Below, one piece after another: positions 34,763-42,876 of a stretch of DNA of 53,214 nucleotides. Location: positions 1 to 53,214 of the forward strand of contig CALCCE010000092.1 of NCBI GenBank assembly GCA_937899835.1. Direction: 5' to 3'. Position numbers and translations under genes: made by a program. This DNA is from an uncultured Flavobacteriales bacterium (GTDB lineage: Bacteria > Bacteroidota > Bacteroidia > Flavobacteriales_G > Salibacteraceae). Each line of letters begins with the position of its first letter. Within the stretch, counting starts at the first letter, position 1. The notes below the pieces were generated by a model. That model was not told the DNA's origin and ran no database searches. It worked only from the letters and a program-made list of their open reading frames with translations.

Positions 34763-35494
34763 TTAATCGTTCGTGCGCTGCCGCAGGTCCAATAAGTCGT
34801 TCATGGTAAAAATACCGGTTTTGCCCAATATCCATTCGGCGGCCAGCACCGAGCCGGTGGCAAAACCTTTGCGGTTAAACGCTTCGTGGGTAATGGTGAT
34901 CTGATCGATGCCAGACCGGTATTGGATGCTGTGGGTGCCGGGCACTTCAGCTTCGCGTTTCGAGGTGATATTTATTTCGTGGTCGGTAGCTTCCCGGCCT
35001 TCCGACCAGGCATTTTTTCGATCGAGGCGGTGGGTGATCTGCTCGGCCAGTGTGATGGCAGTTCCGCTCGGAGAATCAAGTTTGTGCACGTGGTGAATTT
35101 CTTCCATGTGCACCGCATATTCGGACCAGTCGTTCATCAATTCGGCCAAGAGCTGGTTGACCTGAAAAAAGAGGTTGACGCCCACGCTAAAGTTGGTGGC
35201 ATAGAAGAGGCTGCCCTGTTTTTGTTGCACCTGTTCAGCAATCGTCTCAAACTCATGGTACCAACCAGTAGTACCGACTACCACTGGCACTTGGGCTGCC
35301 AGGCATTGGCCAATGTTGGCAGTGGCCGTTTCGGGCCGGCTGAATTCGATGGCTACATCGTGCCCTTGCAAGGCACTGGCGGAGTAGTTGGCATTGGATT
35401 CATCTACCTTCAGGCCAATTTCATGGCCCCGTTCCAGGGCGATGCTTTCGATGGCCTTTCCCATTTTGCCGTATCCCAACAAGGCGATTTTCAT
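34763..35494 (-). CDS. dapB: 4-hydroxy-tetrahydrodipicolinate reductase
   Basis: 243 residues. MKIALLGYGKMGKAIES is the NAD(P)H-binding start, and MEEIHHVHKLDSPSGTA (~133-149) carries the catalytic His/Lys and the substrate-binding loop. It catalyses the second committed step of the lysine/DAP pathway, supplying meso-DAP for peptidoglycan. Placed 7 bp after the DUF5683 gene and 13 bp before lepB, an order I recall from many Flavobacteriales. Confidence 0.97.
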   Translation of the reverse strand: MKIALLGYGKMGKAIESIALERGHEIGLKVDESNANYSASALQGHDVAIEFSRPETATANIGQCLAAQVPVVVGTTGWYHEFETIAEQVQQKQGSLFYATNFSVGVNLFFQVNQLLAELMNDWSEYAVHMEEIHHVHKLDSPSGTAITLAEQITHRLDRKNAWSEGREATDHEINITSKREAEVPGTHSIQYRSGIDQITITHEAFNRKGFATGSVLAAEWILGKTGIFTMNDLLDLRQRTND

Positions 35495-35501
35495 GCGTGC
35501 G

Positions 35502-36104
35502 CTACCGTTTAAAGTTTAATCGAAGGTTAACGCCCATGTACATGCGGTCGGAGCCCACCATGGTAGGAAACACACCGGGCATAACACGCAGCGAAAGGTC
35601 ATCGCTTACATCGAAGGTGCTCAAATGCGCATCTACCGAGGCGTCCACAATGTTGAGCACGTAAATGCCTGCGGTGATGATGTAAGACAATTCCATCCAC
35701 TGGCGGTATTGATCAGCGCGTTCGCGCAGGGCAGTAGTGGTAAACAACGGGTTGAGGGTGCTCACCGTTTCCGGGCAGCTGTCTATCTCAGCGATATAGG
35801 CATCCCGAAAGTCAATGTAGTTTTTTCGGTTGTCGAGAATAAAGAAGATCGAGGTGCCCATACCAGCATAAACTATGGGGATTTTCCAGTACTTGCCGTT
35901 GTAGGCCTGGCCCAGGCCGGGGAGTAGGGCAGAATAAAGGGCCGCCTTGGCTGGCGACTTGCCCATCAGGGTATCCTCGGCGACAACTACTGCTGGTTGA
36001 TCTTCTGATGAGGTTTGCTCGGTTGGCGTTGCAACCGCCGTAGAATCAGTGGTTTGTCCAAAGAGCAGTGGGCTGCAAAACAGGCCAGTTGCCAAAAGGA
36101 TCAT
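35502..36104 (-). CDS. DUF5683 domain membrane/periplasmic protein
   Basis: 200 residues from ATG 36104, which gives a clean signal peptide (MILLATGLFCSPLLFGQ); the frame can reach a TTG at 36131. After a low-complexity T/S/E linker (~20-45) comes the family core LYSALLPGLGQAYNGKYWKIP with two hydrophobic segments, then YIDFRDAYI. DUF5683 is Bacteroidota-specific and of unknown function, nearly always between parB and dapB. Located 80 bp downstream of parB. Confidence 0.85.
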   Translation of the reverse strand: MILLATGLFCSPLLFGQTTDSTAVATPTEQTSSEDQPAVVVAEDTLMGKSPAKAALYSALLPGLGQAYNGKYWKIPIVYAGMGTSIFFILDNRKNYIDFRDAYIAEIDSCPETVSTLNPLFTTTALRERADQYRQWMELSYIITAGIYVLNIVDASVDAHLSTFDVSDDLSLRVMPGVFPTMVGSDRMYMGVNLRLNFKR

Positions 36105-36184
36105 CCTCAAAATATGTACACGGGTTTCCAAGATTTTGTTGCTTTTTCGAGCCCCGCGAAGTTAACGATAATGCGGAGATACTA

Positions 36185-37096
36185 TTACCCTCGGAGCAAC
36201 TCCAATAAGCGTTCCAATTCGTGCTGAGAAGCGTATGGAATAATGATTTTTCCGTTCCCTTTCTTGGATGGTTTGAGGGAAACATTGGTCTTCAGGTGCT
36301 GGCTTAGGTTATCTTGAACCTGCTGAATATCAGCGGGTAAGCTTTCGGGTGCCTTGGGGCCTGAAGGGGTGGAGACGCTGGGGATATTTTTGTCTCGAAC
36401 ACGCTGCTCTACTTGCCGAACGGAGAGTTCATCATTAACAATAATTGTGAAGAGCGCGCGTTGCGCTTCGGCCGAATCGAGGCCCAAAAGTGCCCGGGCA
36501 TGCCCCATACTGATGACCCGGTTGCGCAGGCCGAGTTGCACTTCGGCGGGCAGTTTGAGCAGGCGGAGATAGTTGGTAACAGTGGCGCGCTTCTTACCCA
36601 CTTTGCGACTCAACTCTTCCTGGGTGAGTTTTACTTCGTCGATGAGGCGTTGGTAGCCGATGGCAATTTCGATCGGGTCGAGGTTTTCGCGCTGAATGTT
36701 TTCTACCAAGGCCATTTCGAGCATGGCCTGGTCGTTGGCCACAATGATGTAGGCCGGAATTTCTTCGAGGCCTACCAGCTGAGAGGCGCGAAACCGGCGT
36801 TCGCCCGAAACCAGTTGGTAACGGTCGTAACCCATTTTTCGCACAGTAACGGGCTGAATAAGGCCGTGTTCGCGAATGGAGTCGGAAAGCTCGGTGAGGG
36901 CTTCCTGCTCAAATTGTGTTCTTGGTTGAAAGGGATTGGCTTCGATGTGTTGAACGGGCAGCTTGCTCACGGAGCCCACTAAGGCTGGATTGTCCTGGCT
37001 GCCAATTCGACTGGTGACATCGGTTTGCGTATTCTCAAGGAGTGCGCTCAGGCCGCGGCCCAAGGCTTTTTTTTTCTCCGGCTTCTTATCGGCCAT
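36185..37096 (-). CDS. parB: Chromosome-partitioning protein ParB
   Basis: 303 residues. The N-terminal ParB/CTPase domain (~45-135) includes the arginine patch LVSGERRFRASQLVG; the central helix-turn-helix (~145-200) includes LTQEELSRKVGKKRATVTNYL; a C-terminal dimerisation segment ends the protein. ParB loads at parS sites, slides as a CTP-driven clamp and stimulates ParA. No parS (TGTTNCACGTGAAACA) was seen in the window. Its start overlaps parA by 11 bp. Confidence 0.97.
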   Translation of the reverse strand: MADKKPEKKKALGRGLSALLENTQTDVTSRIGSQDNPALVGSVSKLPVQHIEANPFQPRTQFEQEALTELSDSIREHGLIQPVTVRKMGYDRYQLVSGERRFRASQLVGLEEIPAYIIVANDQAMLEMALVENIQRENLDPIEIAIGYQRLIDEVKLTQEELSRKVGKKRATVTNYLRLLKLPAEVQLGLRNRVISMGHARALLGLDSAEAQRALFTIIVNDELSVRQVEQRVRDKNIPSVSTPSGPKAPESLPADIQQVQDNLSQHLKTNVSLKPSKKGNGKIIIPYASQHELERLLELLRG

Positions 37097-37901
37097 TGGC
37101 TACCTCAATTATTTTCTCTTCTTCATTGATCCGGGTGAGGGAGTTGCGCTGCAAAATTTCCCGGGAGAGGTTGAGGTAGTTGATGGCACCTTTGCACGTA
37201 GCATCGTGCATGATGATGGTTTCCCCGTGGCTGGGGGCTTCACCAAGGCGGGTATTCCGATGGATGATGGTATCGAAGACCAATTGCTGGAAATGCATTT
37301 TTACTTCTTCTACCACTTGGTTGGCCAAACGCAGCCGTTGGTCATACATGGTCAACAGCATGCCTTCAATTTCCAGTTCCTGGTTGAGGCGCGATTGAAC
37401 AATTTTGATGGTGTTGAGCAGTTTGCCCAAACCTTCGAGCGCAAAATATTCGCACTGCACGGGAACGATCACCGAATTGGCTGCGCAAAGCGCGTTTACC
37501 GTGATCAGGCCGAGTGATGGCGAACAATCGATGATGATGAAATCATAATTGTCGCGCACTTTGTTGAGCGCCATCCGCATCATTTTTTCGCGGTTGGGCA
37601 GGCTAATCATCTCAATTTCGGCACCAACCAGGTCGATGTGAGCCGGAAGGATGTCCAAATAGGGAGAATCGGTATTGAGGATGATATCTTTGGGTTCAAC
37701 CTCGTTGATGATGCACTCGTAGATGCTGGTTTTGATGGCCCGTGGATCGAATCCGGTGCCCGAGGTGGCATTGGCCTGTGGGTCGGCGTCTACCAGAAGG
37801 GTTTTATATTCCAACACACCGAGACCGGCGGCCAGATTAATAGCGGTAGTAGTTTTTCCTACTCCACCTTTTTGATTCGCAACGGCTATAATTTTCCCCA
37901 T
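37086..37901 (-). CDS. parA: Chromosome-partitioning ATPase ParA (Soj)
   Basis: 271 residues. MGKIIAVANQKGGVGKTTTA is the deviant Walker A motif of ParA ATPases, with YDFIIIDCSPSLG as the Walker B region. It binds DNA non-specifically when ATP-loaded and is released by ParB, moving the origin region. Overlaps parB by 11 bp and begins 9 bp after the UPF0173 stop. Being chromosomal-type and beside dapB/lepB, it is not a plasmid remnant; by general rule the locus may lie in the origin half of the chromosome. Confidence 0.97.
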   Translation of the reverse strand: MGKIIAVANQKGGVGKTTTAINLAAGLGVLEYKTLLVDADPQANATSGTGFDPRAIKTSIYECIINEVEPKDIILNTDSPYLDILPAHIDLVGAEIEMISLPNREKMMRMALNKVRDNYDFIIIDCSPSLGLITVNALCAANSVIVPVQCEYFALEGLGKLLNTIKIVQSRLNQELEIEGMLLTMYDQRLRLANQVVEEVKMHFQQLVFDTIIHRNTRLGEAPSHGETIIMHDATCKGAINYLNLSREILQRNSLTRINEEEKIIEVANGR

Positions 37902-37910
37902 GCTTCAGCT

Positions 37911-38591
37911 TCAGATTTCAATGGTTTGTCCGATTGGCATCAAACTCAGGTCACAATTGGCCGCAGCAAACTTTGCTTTGGCTTCTTCATGCTCAATTTT
38001 GATGTAACCGAAGGTATCGTAGTGCATGCCGATGATGCGCTTGCACTGGATGAATTGACTCGCGGTAACCGCATCGTCAATCCCCATGGTAAAATTATCG
38101 CCAATGGGGAGAAGGGCAAAATCCAAGGCATGGGTTTCGCCAATAAGTTTCATATCGAGGGTGAGGGCCGTGTCGCCAGCGTTGTAGAAATTACCTTCTG
38201 CGCTTTCGATCACAAAACCACCGGGGTTTCCACCGTAGGAGCCATCCGGCATGGAGCTGGAGTGGATGGCATTGACCAATTTGACAGTTCCAAAATCGAA
38301 TTTCCAACGGCCACCATGGTTCATGGGATGGCCATTTTCAATTCCTTTGTTTTGAAACCAGGTCACAATCTCATAGTTGGAAACAATGGTAGCCCCGGTA
38401 CGCTGTGCAATAGAAAGGGCATCTGCCGTATGGTCTTGGTGCCCGTGGGTCAACAAGATGTAATCGGCGGGAATGGAATCCACATCTACTCCGGCCGCCA
38501 ACTCATTGTAGGTTACAAAAGGATCGAATAATAGGTGCTTTCCTGCTATTTCAATTCCAAAACATGAGTGACCGTAGTAGCTTACTTTCAT
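37911..38591 (-). CDS. UPF0173-type metal-dependent hydrolase (MBL fold)
   Basis: 226 residues. MKVSYYGHSCFGIEI and ILLTHGHQDHTADALS (metal motif HxHxDH) are typical of the UPF0173/UlaG-like MBL group; later metal ligands lie in AGDTAL and IGMHYDTFGYI. Substrate unknown. It is the first gene of the minus-strand run through parA-parB-DUF5683-dapB-lepB-lepB-wbqC; its start codon coincides with the first bases of a divergent promoter box. Confidence 0.9.
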   Translation of the reverse strand: MKVSYYGHSCFGIEIAGKHLLFDPFVTYNELAAGVDVDSIPADYILLTHGHQDHTADALSIAQRTGATIVSNYEIVTWFQNKGIENGHPMNHGGRWKFDFGTVKLVNAIHSSSMPDGSYGGNPGGFVIESAEGNFYNAGDTALTLDMKLIGETHALDFALLPIGDNFTMGIDDAVTASQFIQCKRIIGMHYDTFGYIKIEHEEAKAKFAAANCDLSLMPIGQTIEI

Positions 38592-38598
38592 ATCTTTG
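38591..38598 (+). promoter_or_regulatory. -7 promoter box for the FMN reductase gene
   Basis: TATCTTTG, exact TAnnTTTG, beginning on the last base of the divergent UPF0173 start codon; it would give a leader of about 110 nt to GTG 38713. On the minus strand TAAATTCG (38602-38609) is a one-mismatch box for UPF0173. Confidence 0.5.
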
Positions 38599-38712
38599 CC
38601 GCGAATTTAGCCGAGGGATTAAAAGCTCAAAGAACGTTTAAATGTAGCACGATTGCAGGGTGTCTGGCTGGTTTTTTATCCCCAATTTTTAAACAAAATT
38701 CTGTTAATAAGC

Positions 38713-39237
38713 GTGATTACAGTCATTTGCGGAACCAACCGTCCACAAAATGTTACCCGACACATTGCCTCCCTCTACAGCGCTCAATTAGAAGCTAAGG
38801 GCGTTGAAGTAAAACTTTTGAGCATCGAAGACCTCCCCAAGGATTACGCCTTTAACAATGACGTGTACGGGGAAACTTCGGAGGGTTTCCACCAGATCGT
38901 ACAAGAATTTATAGTGCCAGCGGAAAAGTTGGTGGTAGTTACTCCTGAATACAATGGGAGTGTACCCGGAGTATTCAAGGCGTTTATCGACGGCATTTGG
39001 CCCGAAGTATTGCGGGGCAAAAAGGCCGCACTCGTTGGGGTAGCCTCCGGAAGAGCGGGCAACGTGCGTGGCATGGATCACCTCACCAACATTTTCAACT
39101 ACCTCGATATTCAGGTACTACCTTATAAAGTACCCCTTTCTGGTATTGATGCTTTGCTGGACGAAGACCGGGTGTTGAAAGACCCGAAAGCCTTGGACAT
39201 GATTGACCGTCAAGTCGAAAAATTGTTGGTATTTTAA
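38713..39237 (+). CDS. NAD(P)H-dependent FMN reductase family protein
   Basis: 174 residues from GTG 38713 (MITVICGTNRPQN), which gives the normal family length and puts the flavin-binding segment at the N-terminus; the frame continues upstream to a TTG at 38653. TPEYNGSVPGVFKAFIDG is the conserved flavin/dimer motif of the azoreductase/ChrR-like group. It reduces quinones, azo compounds or free flavin with NAD(P)H in the cytoplasm. 21 bp before the DoxX-like gene, probably co-transcribed. Confidence 0.88.
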   Translation: MITVICGTNRPQNVTRHIASLYSAQLEAKGVEVKLLSIEDLPKDYAFNNDVYGETSEGFHQIVQEFIVPAEKLVVVTPEYNGSVPGVFKAFIDGIWPEVLRGKKAALVGVASGRAGNVRGMDHLTNIFNYLDIQVLPYKVPLSGIDALLDEDRVLKDPKALDMIDRQVEKLLVF

Positions 39238-39258
39238 ACCAACAATCTTTTCGCTGTC

Positions 39259-39702
39259 ATGCTATTGCTCATCGCTGATCTACCTGAAAAGGGCTTTTCT
39301 CCTTTTCTTTTTCTCACCCTTTCTTTCATTCTTGCCTTTCTGGCCATTTTGTTTCTGCAATCGGGCATTGACAAACTGACGGATTACAAAGGCAACCGCG
39401 AATGGCTCAACGGCCACTTTGCCAACTCGCCTTTTAAAAACATGGTGGGGTTGCTATTGGGCACGCTCACCCTGTTGGAAATGGCGGCAGGAATCACCAG
39501 TGCCGCCGGAGCAGTATTGGTGATGGTAACGTTCAACCTCGGTTGGAGCATTCCCGGACTGTTGTTGTCCGGGGTTTCTTTTTTGGCATTGTTTCTCGGT
39601 CAACGCATTGCCAAAGACTATCCGGGTGCTGCCTCTCTGGTACCGTACTATATGGTAGTGGTGGTGGGGCTCGCCATTTTGGCGTTTGCCCGCGCTTTTT
39701 AA
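39259..39702 (+). CDS. DoxX-like four-helix membrane protein
   Basis: 147 residues. Four hydrophobic segments (~16-37, ~62-80, ~84-112, ~122-145). LFLQSGIDKLTDYKGNREWLNGHF after the first helix is the DoxX-like pattern. The family is poorly characterised, linked to redox and thiosulphate metabolism in some members. Shares a transcript with the FMN reductase. Its TAA overlaps the stop of the convergent small gene by 4 bp. Confidence 0.75.
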   Translation: MLLLIADLPEKGFSPFLFLTLSFILAFLAILFLQSGIDKLTDYKGNREWLNGHFANSPFKNMVGLLLGTLTLLEMAAGITSAAGAVLVMVTFNLGWSIPGLLLSGVSFLALFLGQRIAKDYPGAASLVPYYMVVVVGLAILAFARAF

Positions 39703-39971
39703 GCTTCATTTTCCGTCTCCCCAGTTTCAATTTTTGGAGGGAGTTCCTTCCATTGGGTCCTTCGGTGTTTTTTCCAGTTGCGCTGTATTTTATCAAGCCT
39801 ACAGTTCACGGTTTCGAATCCGTGAGGGAAACAATGACCGCATCCCATATAATCGCCATAGAGCACACGCGAATATTGAACATTAGAAAATCGGGCCGGA
39901 ACATCAGGCAGTCCAGCTTCATTTTTTCCAAAAGCGCGTATCAACCGCTTTCGGGCCTTGTAATGTGACAT
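39699..39971 (-). CDS. Small basic protein with CGHCFPHG motif, uncharacterised
   Basis: 90 residues from ATG 39971. Very basic, no membrane segment. Notable parts: KARKRLIRAFGKNEAGLPDV at the start, then GDYMGCGHCFPHGFETVN with a CxxC pair and two His, and the basic stretch KIQRNWKKHRRTQWKELP. I believe similar small proteins occur elsewhere in Bacteroidota, but cannot name a family. CxxC plus His could bind zinc; the basic tail could bind nucleic acid; both are inference. Preceded by a hairpin in its leader. Confidence 0.6.
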   Translation of the reverse strand: MSHYKARKRLIRAFGKNEAGLPDVPARFSNVQYSRVLYGDYMGCGHCFPHGFETVNCRLDKIQRNWKKHRRTQWKELPPKIETGETENEA

Positions 39972-39976
39972 TTTGC

Positions 39977-40004
39977 ACTGTATTAGAGGTTACTCTAATG
40001 CAGT
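39977..40004. repeat. 12-bp-stem inverted repeat upstream of the CGHCFPHG gene
   Basis: ACTGTATTAGAG and CTCTAATGCAGT pair over 11 of 12 positions (T opposite G) around a GTTA loop, starting 5 bp before the small gene's ATG. It could be a leader hairpin hiding the start region or an operator. Confidence 0.5.
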
Positions 40005-40154
40005 TGGCCACTCATAAAACGGGATTTGGGGTACATGGGTAAATGCCTTTGGCTGTGAAGGTACAGCTATTACTTGTTTTTATTCAATGTGCTTGAAACG
40101 TTCCGGTTTCACACGATTATGGTCGAAAATAACCCAGGAATTCGGGGAAGCAGG

Positions 40155-40162
40155 TATTTTTG
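40155..40162 (+). promoter_or_regulatory. -7 promoter box for arfB
   Basis: TATTTTTG, exact TAnnTTTG, 17 bp before ATG 40180; leader about 12 nt. It supports this ATG over upstream in-frame starts. Confidence 0.5.
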
Positions 40163-40179
40163 CTGCAACCTTTGCTCCG

Positions 40180-40626
40180 ATGCACAGTCCTTTCACATTA
40201 AAGTTACAGGCCCAGCAATGGGAAGCTCTGCTCAAGGAGGTGCAATTTCGTACCAGCCGGAGTGGAGGACCCGGTGGGCAGGGAGTCAATAAATTGGAAA
40301 CCCGGGTAGAGTTGTTGTGGTCGGTAGCCGAAAGCGAGTGTTTGAATTTGGTGCAAAAGCACCATTTGTTGGAAAAAACCGATCGCAGAATGGATCAGGA
40401 AGGCATGGTGAGGTTGGCAGTGAGCGAATCGCGCAGCCAACTGAGCAACAAAGAAATTGCCTTGAAGCGATTGCGCGAGTGGTTGGAAATCCGACTACGC
40501 AAGCCTACTCCCCGACGTGCCACCCGGCCTGGAAAGGCGGCCCGGGAAAGGCGCATGCAGGCCAAAAAGAAAAAATCGGAACGCAAGCATACCCGAAAAC
40601 GCATTGATCCGAGAAGAGACTTATAA
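40180..40626 (+). CDS. arfB: Alternative ribosome-rescue hydrolase ArfB
   Basis: 148 residues from ATG 40180, close to the family length (~140); an in-frame extension to 40087 looks non-coding. RTSRSGGPGGQGVNKLETRV contains the catalytic GGQ (residues 32-34), and the C-terminal tail from ~115 is almost wholly Arg/Lys (RRATRPGKAARERR...KKKKSERKH), which enters the empty mRNA channel. It hydrolyses peptidyl-tRNA on stalled ribosomes. No ssrA or arfA in the window. Confidence 0.94.
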   Translation: MHSPFTLKLQAQQWEALLKEVQFRTSRSGGPGGQGVNKLETRVELLWSVAESECLNLVQKHHLLEKTDRRMDQEGMVRLAVSESRSQLSNKEIALKRLREWLEIRLRKPTPRRATRPGKAARERRMQAKKKKSERKHTRKRIDPRRDL

Positions 40627-40676
40627 ATTCTGTTACCTTAGTTATAAACCTACAACCAAACCAATCTAAAACAACT

Positions 40677-41111
40677 ATGAAAGCGATTTTAACCTGTCTC
40701 ATGGCTTGTTGCCTCGTTGGGTCAACTTTTGCCATTGGCAATTACCAGATCGACGATGCGGCATTGGAAGCTCAGTTTGAAGCAGCTACTGAAAAAAGCA
40801 TGATGACCGTTGACGACAGCTGGGACATGGCCGGTGCAACATCCGGTGTGCAAAAAGTGTCACACGTGCGCGGGGAGCGCGATCCGATGGTAGCTGCTAT
40901 CATTGCTTATGTGCAATATGCTTTTGCCCTTTGGTGGTTGCCCATCCACCGCATTTACCTGGGCACCAGTGGAGGCACCATTGCGGCCTACATTTTAACC
41001 TGTGGAGGATTCGGTGTTTTACCGCTGATCGATGGGCTCGTTTTGTTAATCGATGACGACCCTTACCGCTTTATAGACAATTCCAAATTCCTGATGTGGG
41101 CAGGTCAATAA
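40677..41111 (+). CDS. TM2-domain-like secreted/membrane protein
   Basis: 144 residues. Signal peptide MKAILTCLMACCLVGSTFAIG, a polar middle section (~20-70), then two hydrophobic segments (~75-92, ~100-123) around LPIHRIYLGTSGGTIAAYIL, the TM2-type pattern, ending IDDDPYRFIDNSKFLMW. Function unknown. The A/C-rich leader before the ATG is typical of this phylum; TACCTTAG (40634) is a one-mismatch -7 box. Confidence 0.75.
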   Translation: MKAILTCLMACCLVGSTFAIGNYQIDDAALEAQFEAATEKSMMTVDDSWDMAGATSGVQKVSHVRGERDPMVAAIIAYVQYAFALWWLPIHRIYLGTSGGTIAAYILTCGGFGVLPLIDGLVLLIDDDPYRFIDNSKFLMWAGQ

Positions 41112-41145
41112 ATCCTATCCCATATCCAAACGAATTTTTTGTTGC

Positions 41146-41169
41146 TGAGCCCCTCAATCGAGGGGCTCA
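41146..41169. repeat. Hairpin overlapping the rluA-like stop codon
   Basis: TGAGCCCCTC and GAGGGGCTCA form a perfect 10-bp stem around AATC. It lies after the TM2 gene and spans the last codons and stop of the convergent pseudouridine synthase gene. No T tract follows on either strand, so factor-independent termination is uncertain. Confidence 0.5.
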
Positions 41170-41852
41170 CTCATTACAGCCCATAGGTTGTCGCCCGAAG
41201 GTGGTGGTGCGGTAAGTACCACTGGTTCTTTTTTCACCGGGTGGATGAATTCCAGTTTCCGGGCGTGTAAGTGGATGGAACCGTTGGAATTCGAGCGTTC
41301 GGCACCGTATTTTAAGTCTCCTTTAATCGGGCAACCAATGGAGGCCAGTTGAGCCCTGATCTGGTGGTGACGGCCGGTTAAGGGCAACACTTTGAGCAGG
41401 TGGTAGTGGTTGGTGCTCATCAACAATTGATAGGTGAGTTCTGCCAGTTTCGAACCGTCTTTCCCGGTACTGGCCACGTAGCTTTTATTTTGCTTGGCGT
41501 TTTTCCGCAGGTAGTTTTTGATTTTGCCTTCGTAAGGGTCGGGACGTTGGCGCACCACTGCCCAATAGGTTTTTTGAATCGTACGCTCCTGAAACATTTT
41601 GTTGAGCCGTCCCAAAGCCTTGTCGGTTTTGGCAAACAACACCACGCCACTCACCGGGCGGTCCAGTCGGTGCACCACGCCGAGGTAAACCGCTCCTGGT
41701 TTGTTGTATTTCTTTTTTAGAAACGCCTTTACGGCTTCGTTCAAGGGCTGATCGCCCGATTGATCGCCTTGCACTGGAATGCCGGCTTTTTTGTTGATGG
41801 CAATCAGGTGGTTGTCTTCGTACAAGACCGAAGCAGGAGAAATTTCAAACAT
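41154..41852 (-). CDS. RluA-family 23S/tRNA pseudouridine synthase
   Basis: 232 residues. VHRLDRPVSGVVLFAKT (~61-77) carries the catalytic Asp, LPLTGRHHQIRAQLASIGCPI is the second family motif. There is no N-terminal S4 domain, as in RluA rather than RluC/D. It isomerises uridines in rRNA or tRNA; exact target not deducible. 18 bp after panB, so probably co-transcribed. Its 3' end forms part of a hairpin. Confidence 0.9.
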   Translation of the reverse strand: MFEISPASVLYEDNHLIAINKKAGIPVQGDQSGDQPLNEAVKAFLKKKYNKPGAVYLGVVHRLDRPVSGVVLFAKTDKALGRLNKMFQERTIQKTYWAVVRQRPDPYEGKIKNYLRKNAKQNKSYVASTGKDGSKLAELTYQLLMSTNHYHLLKVLPLTGRHHQIRAQLASIGCPIKGDLKYGAERSNSNGSIHLHARKLEFIHPVKKEPVVLTAPPPSGDNLWAVMSEPLD

Positions 41853-41870
41853 GGAATGCGACTAAGTCGA

Positions 41871-42710
41871 TCAATACTGTTCCCGCTCGTTGGGAAAATC
41901 CACCGCTTTTACATCGTGGATGTAGCCTTGCACGGCTCCGGTAATTTCTTCGGCGAGGTTGTGATACCGGCGGAGAAAGCGCGGGTGAAAATCTTGGTTG
42001 ATGCCCAGCATGTCGTGGATGACCAAAACCTGGCCATCGACCCCGGAACCGGCACCAATGCCGATCATTGGAATGGACGTGCTGGCAGCCACCTCACTGG
42101 CCAATTGGGCGGGAATTTTTTCGAGTACCACTGCAAAGCAGCCCGACTCTTGCAACAGCAAGGCGTCTTCTTTCAATCGCACAGCTTCTTCTTCCTCTCG
42201 GGCGCGCACTACGTAGGTTCCAAACTTGTAGATGGATTGTGGAGTGAGCCCCAGGTGACCCATGACAGGGATGCCTGCGGACAAAATCCGGTCGACCGAT
42301 TCCAGTATTTCGCGGCCACCTTCGAGCTTTACGGCATGCGCACCCGATTCTTTCATGATGCGAATGGCCGAAGAGAGGGCTTCTTTGGAGTTGCCTTGAT
42401 AGGCTCCAAAGGGCAAGTCGACCACCACCAGTGAACTTTCGATGCCTCGAATAACCGAAGCGGCATGATAGATCATTTGGTCGAGGGTGATGGGCAAGGT
42501 GGTTTCATGTCCTGCCATCACATTGGAGGCAGAATCGCCCACCAGAATGACATCAATACCCGCCGAATCTACAATTTTGGCAGTGCTGTAATCGTAGGCA
42601 GTAAGCATGGCGATTTTTTCGCCTTTCAGCTTCATCTCCTGCAAAACGTGAGTGGTCACCTTTTTGGCACCGCTGCTCACCGGAGTAAGGTTTTTTTCCT
42701 TTTTGCTCAT
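41871..42710 (-). CDS. panB: 3-methyl-2-oxobutanoate hydroxymethyltransferase
   Basis: 279 residues. [39 protein letters not shown] and [22 protein letters not shown] are the conserved PanB blocks, including the Mg-binding Asp/Glu residues. It adds a hydroxymethyl group from methylene-tetrahydrofolate to ketoisovalerate, first step of pantothenate/CoA synthesis. A ~15-residue Lys/Thr-rich N-terminal extension precedes the core. No other pan gene is near. Confidence 0.97.
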   Translation of the reverse strand: MSKKEKNLTPVSSGAKKVTTHVLQEMKLKGEKIAMLTAYDYSTAKIVDSAGIDVILVGDSASNVMAGHETTLPITLDQMIYHAASVIRGIESSLVVVDLPFGAYQGNSKEALSSAIRIMKESGAHAVKLEGGREILESVDRILSAGIPVMGHLGLTPQSIYKFGTYVVRAREEEEAVRLKEDALLLQESGCFAVVLEKIPAQLASEVAASTSIPMIGIGAGSGVDGQVLVIHDMLGINQDFHPRFLRRYHNLAEEITGAVQGYIHDVKAVDFPNEREQY

Positions 42711-42819
42711 GAATCCAACCGTTTAACTACTGGTTCAAGCCGCTCAACCTTTTTGATGCGGACAAGCCGCTAAGAGTCTTTATTTTCGTTCAGACTTCCA
42801 AGGTATGGCCTGAAGTGGG

Positions 42820-42835
42820 CAAAGCTACAAAATTA
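42820..42835 (-). promoter_or_regulatory. Two adjacent -7 boxes for panB
   Basis: Minus strand reads TAATTTTG then TAGCTTTG with no gap: both match TAnnTTTG exactly. They would set two start sites 8 nt apart and a leader of about 100 nt to ATG 42710. Confidence 0.5.
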
Positions 42836-42876
42836 CTTTAGGGAGCCATTTTGTGGAATTGGTTAATTTAGCAGCC

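Noticed and set aside
37638-38531. 297-codon open frame on the plus strand across parA and UPF0173
   Set aside because: It spans two genes and their junction on the opposite strand, has no recognisable domain, and is a shadow of biased codons.
39806-39825. TCACGG-TTTCGAAT-CCGTGA looks like a tRNA T-arm
   Set aside because: No acceptor, D or anticodon arm can be built around it, and it encodes the PHGFETVN part of a small protein gene on the minus strand.
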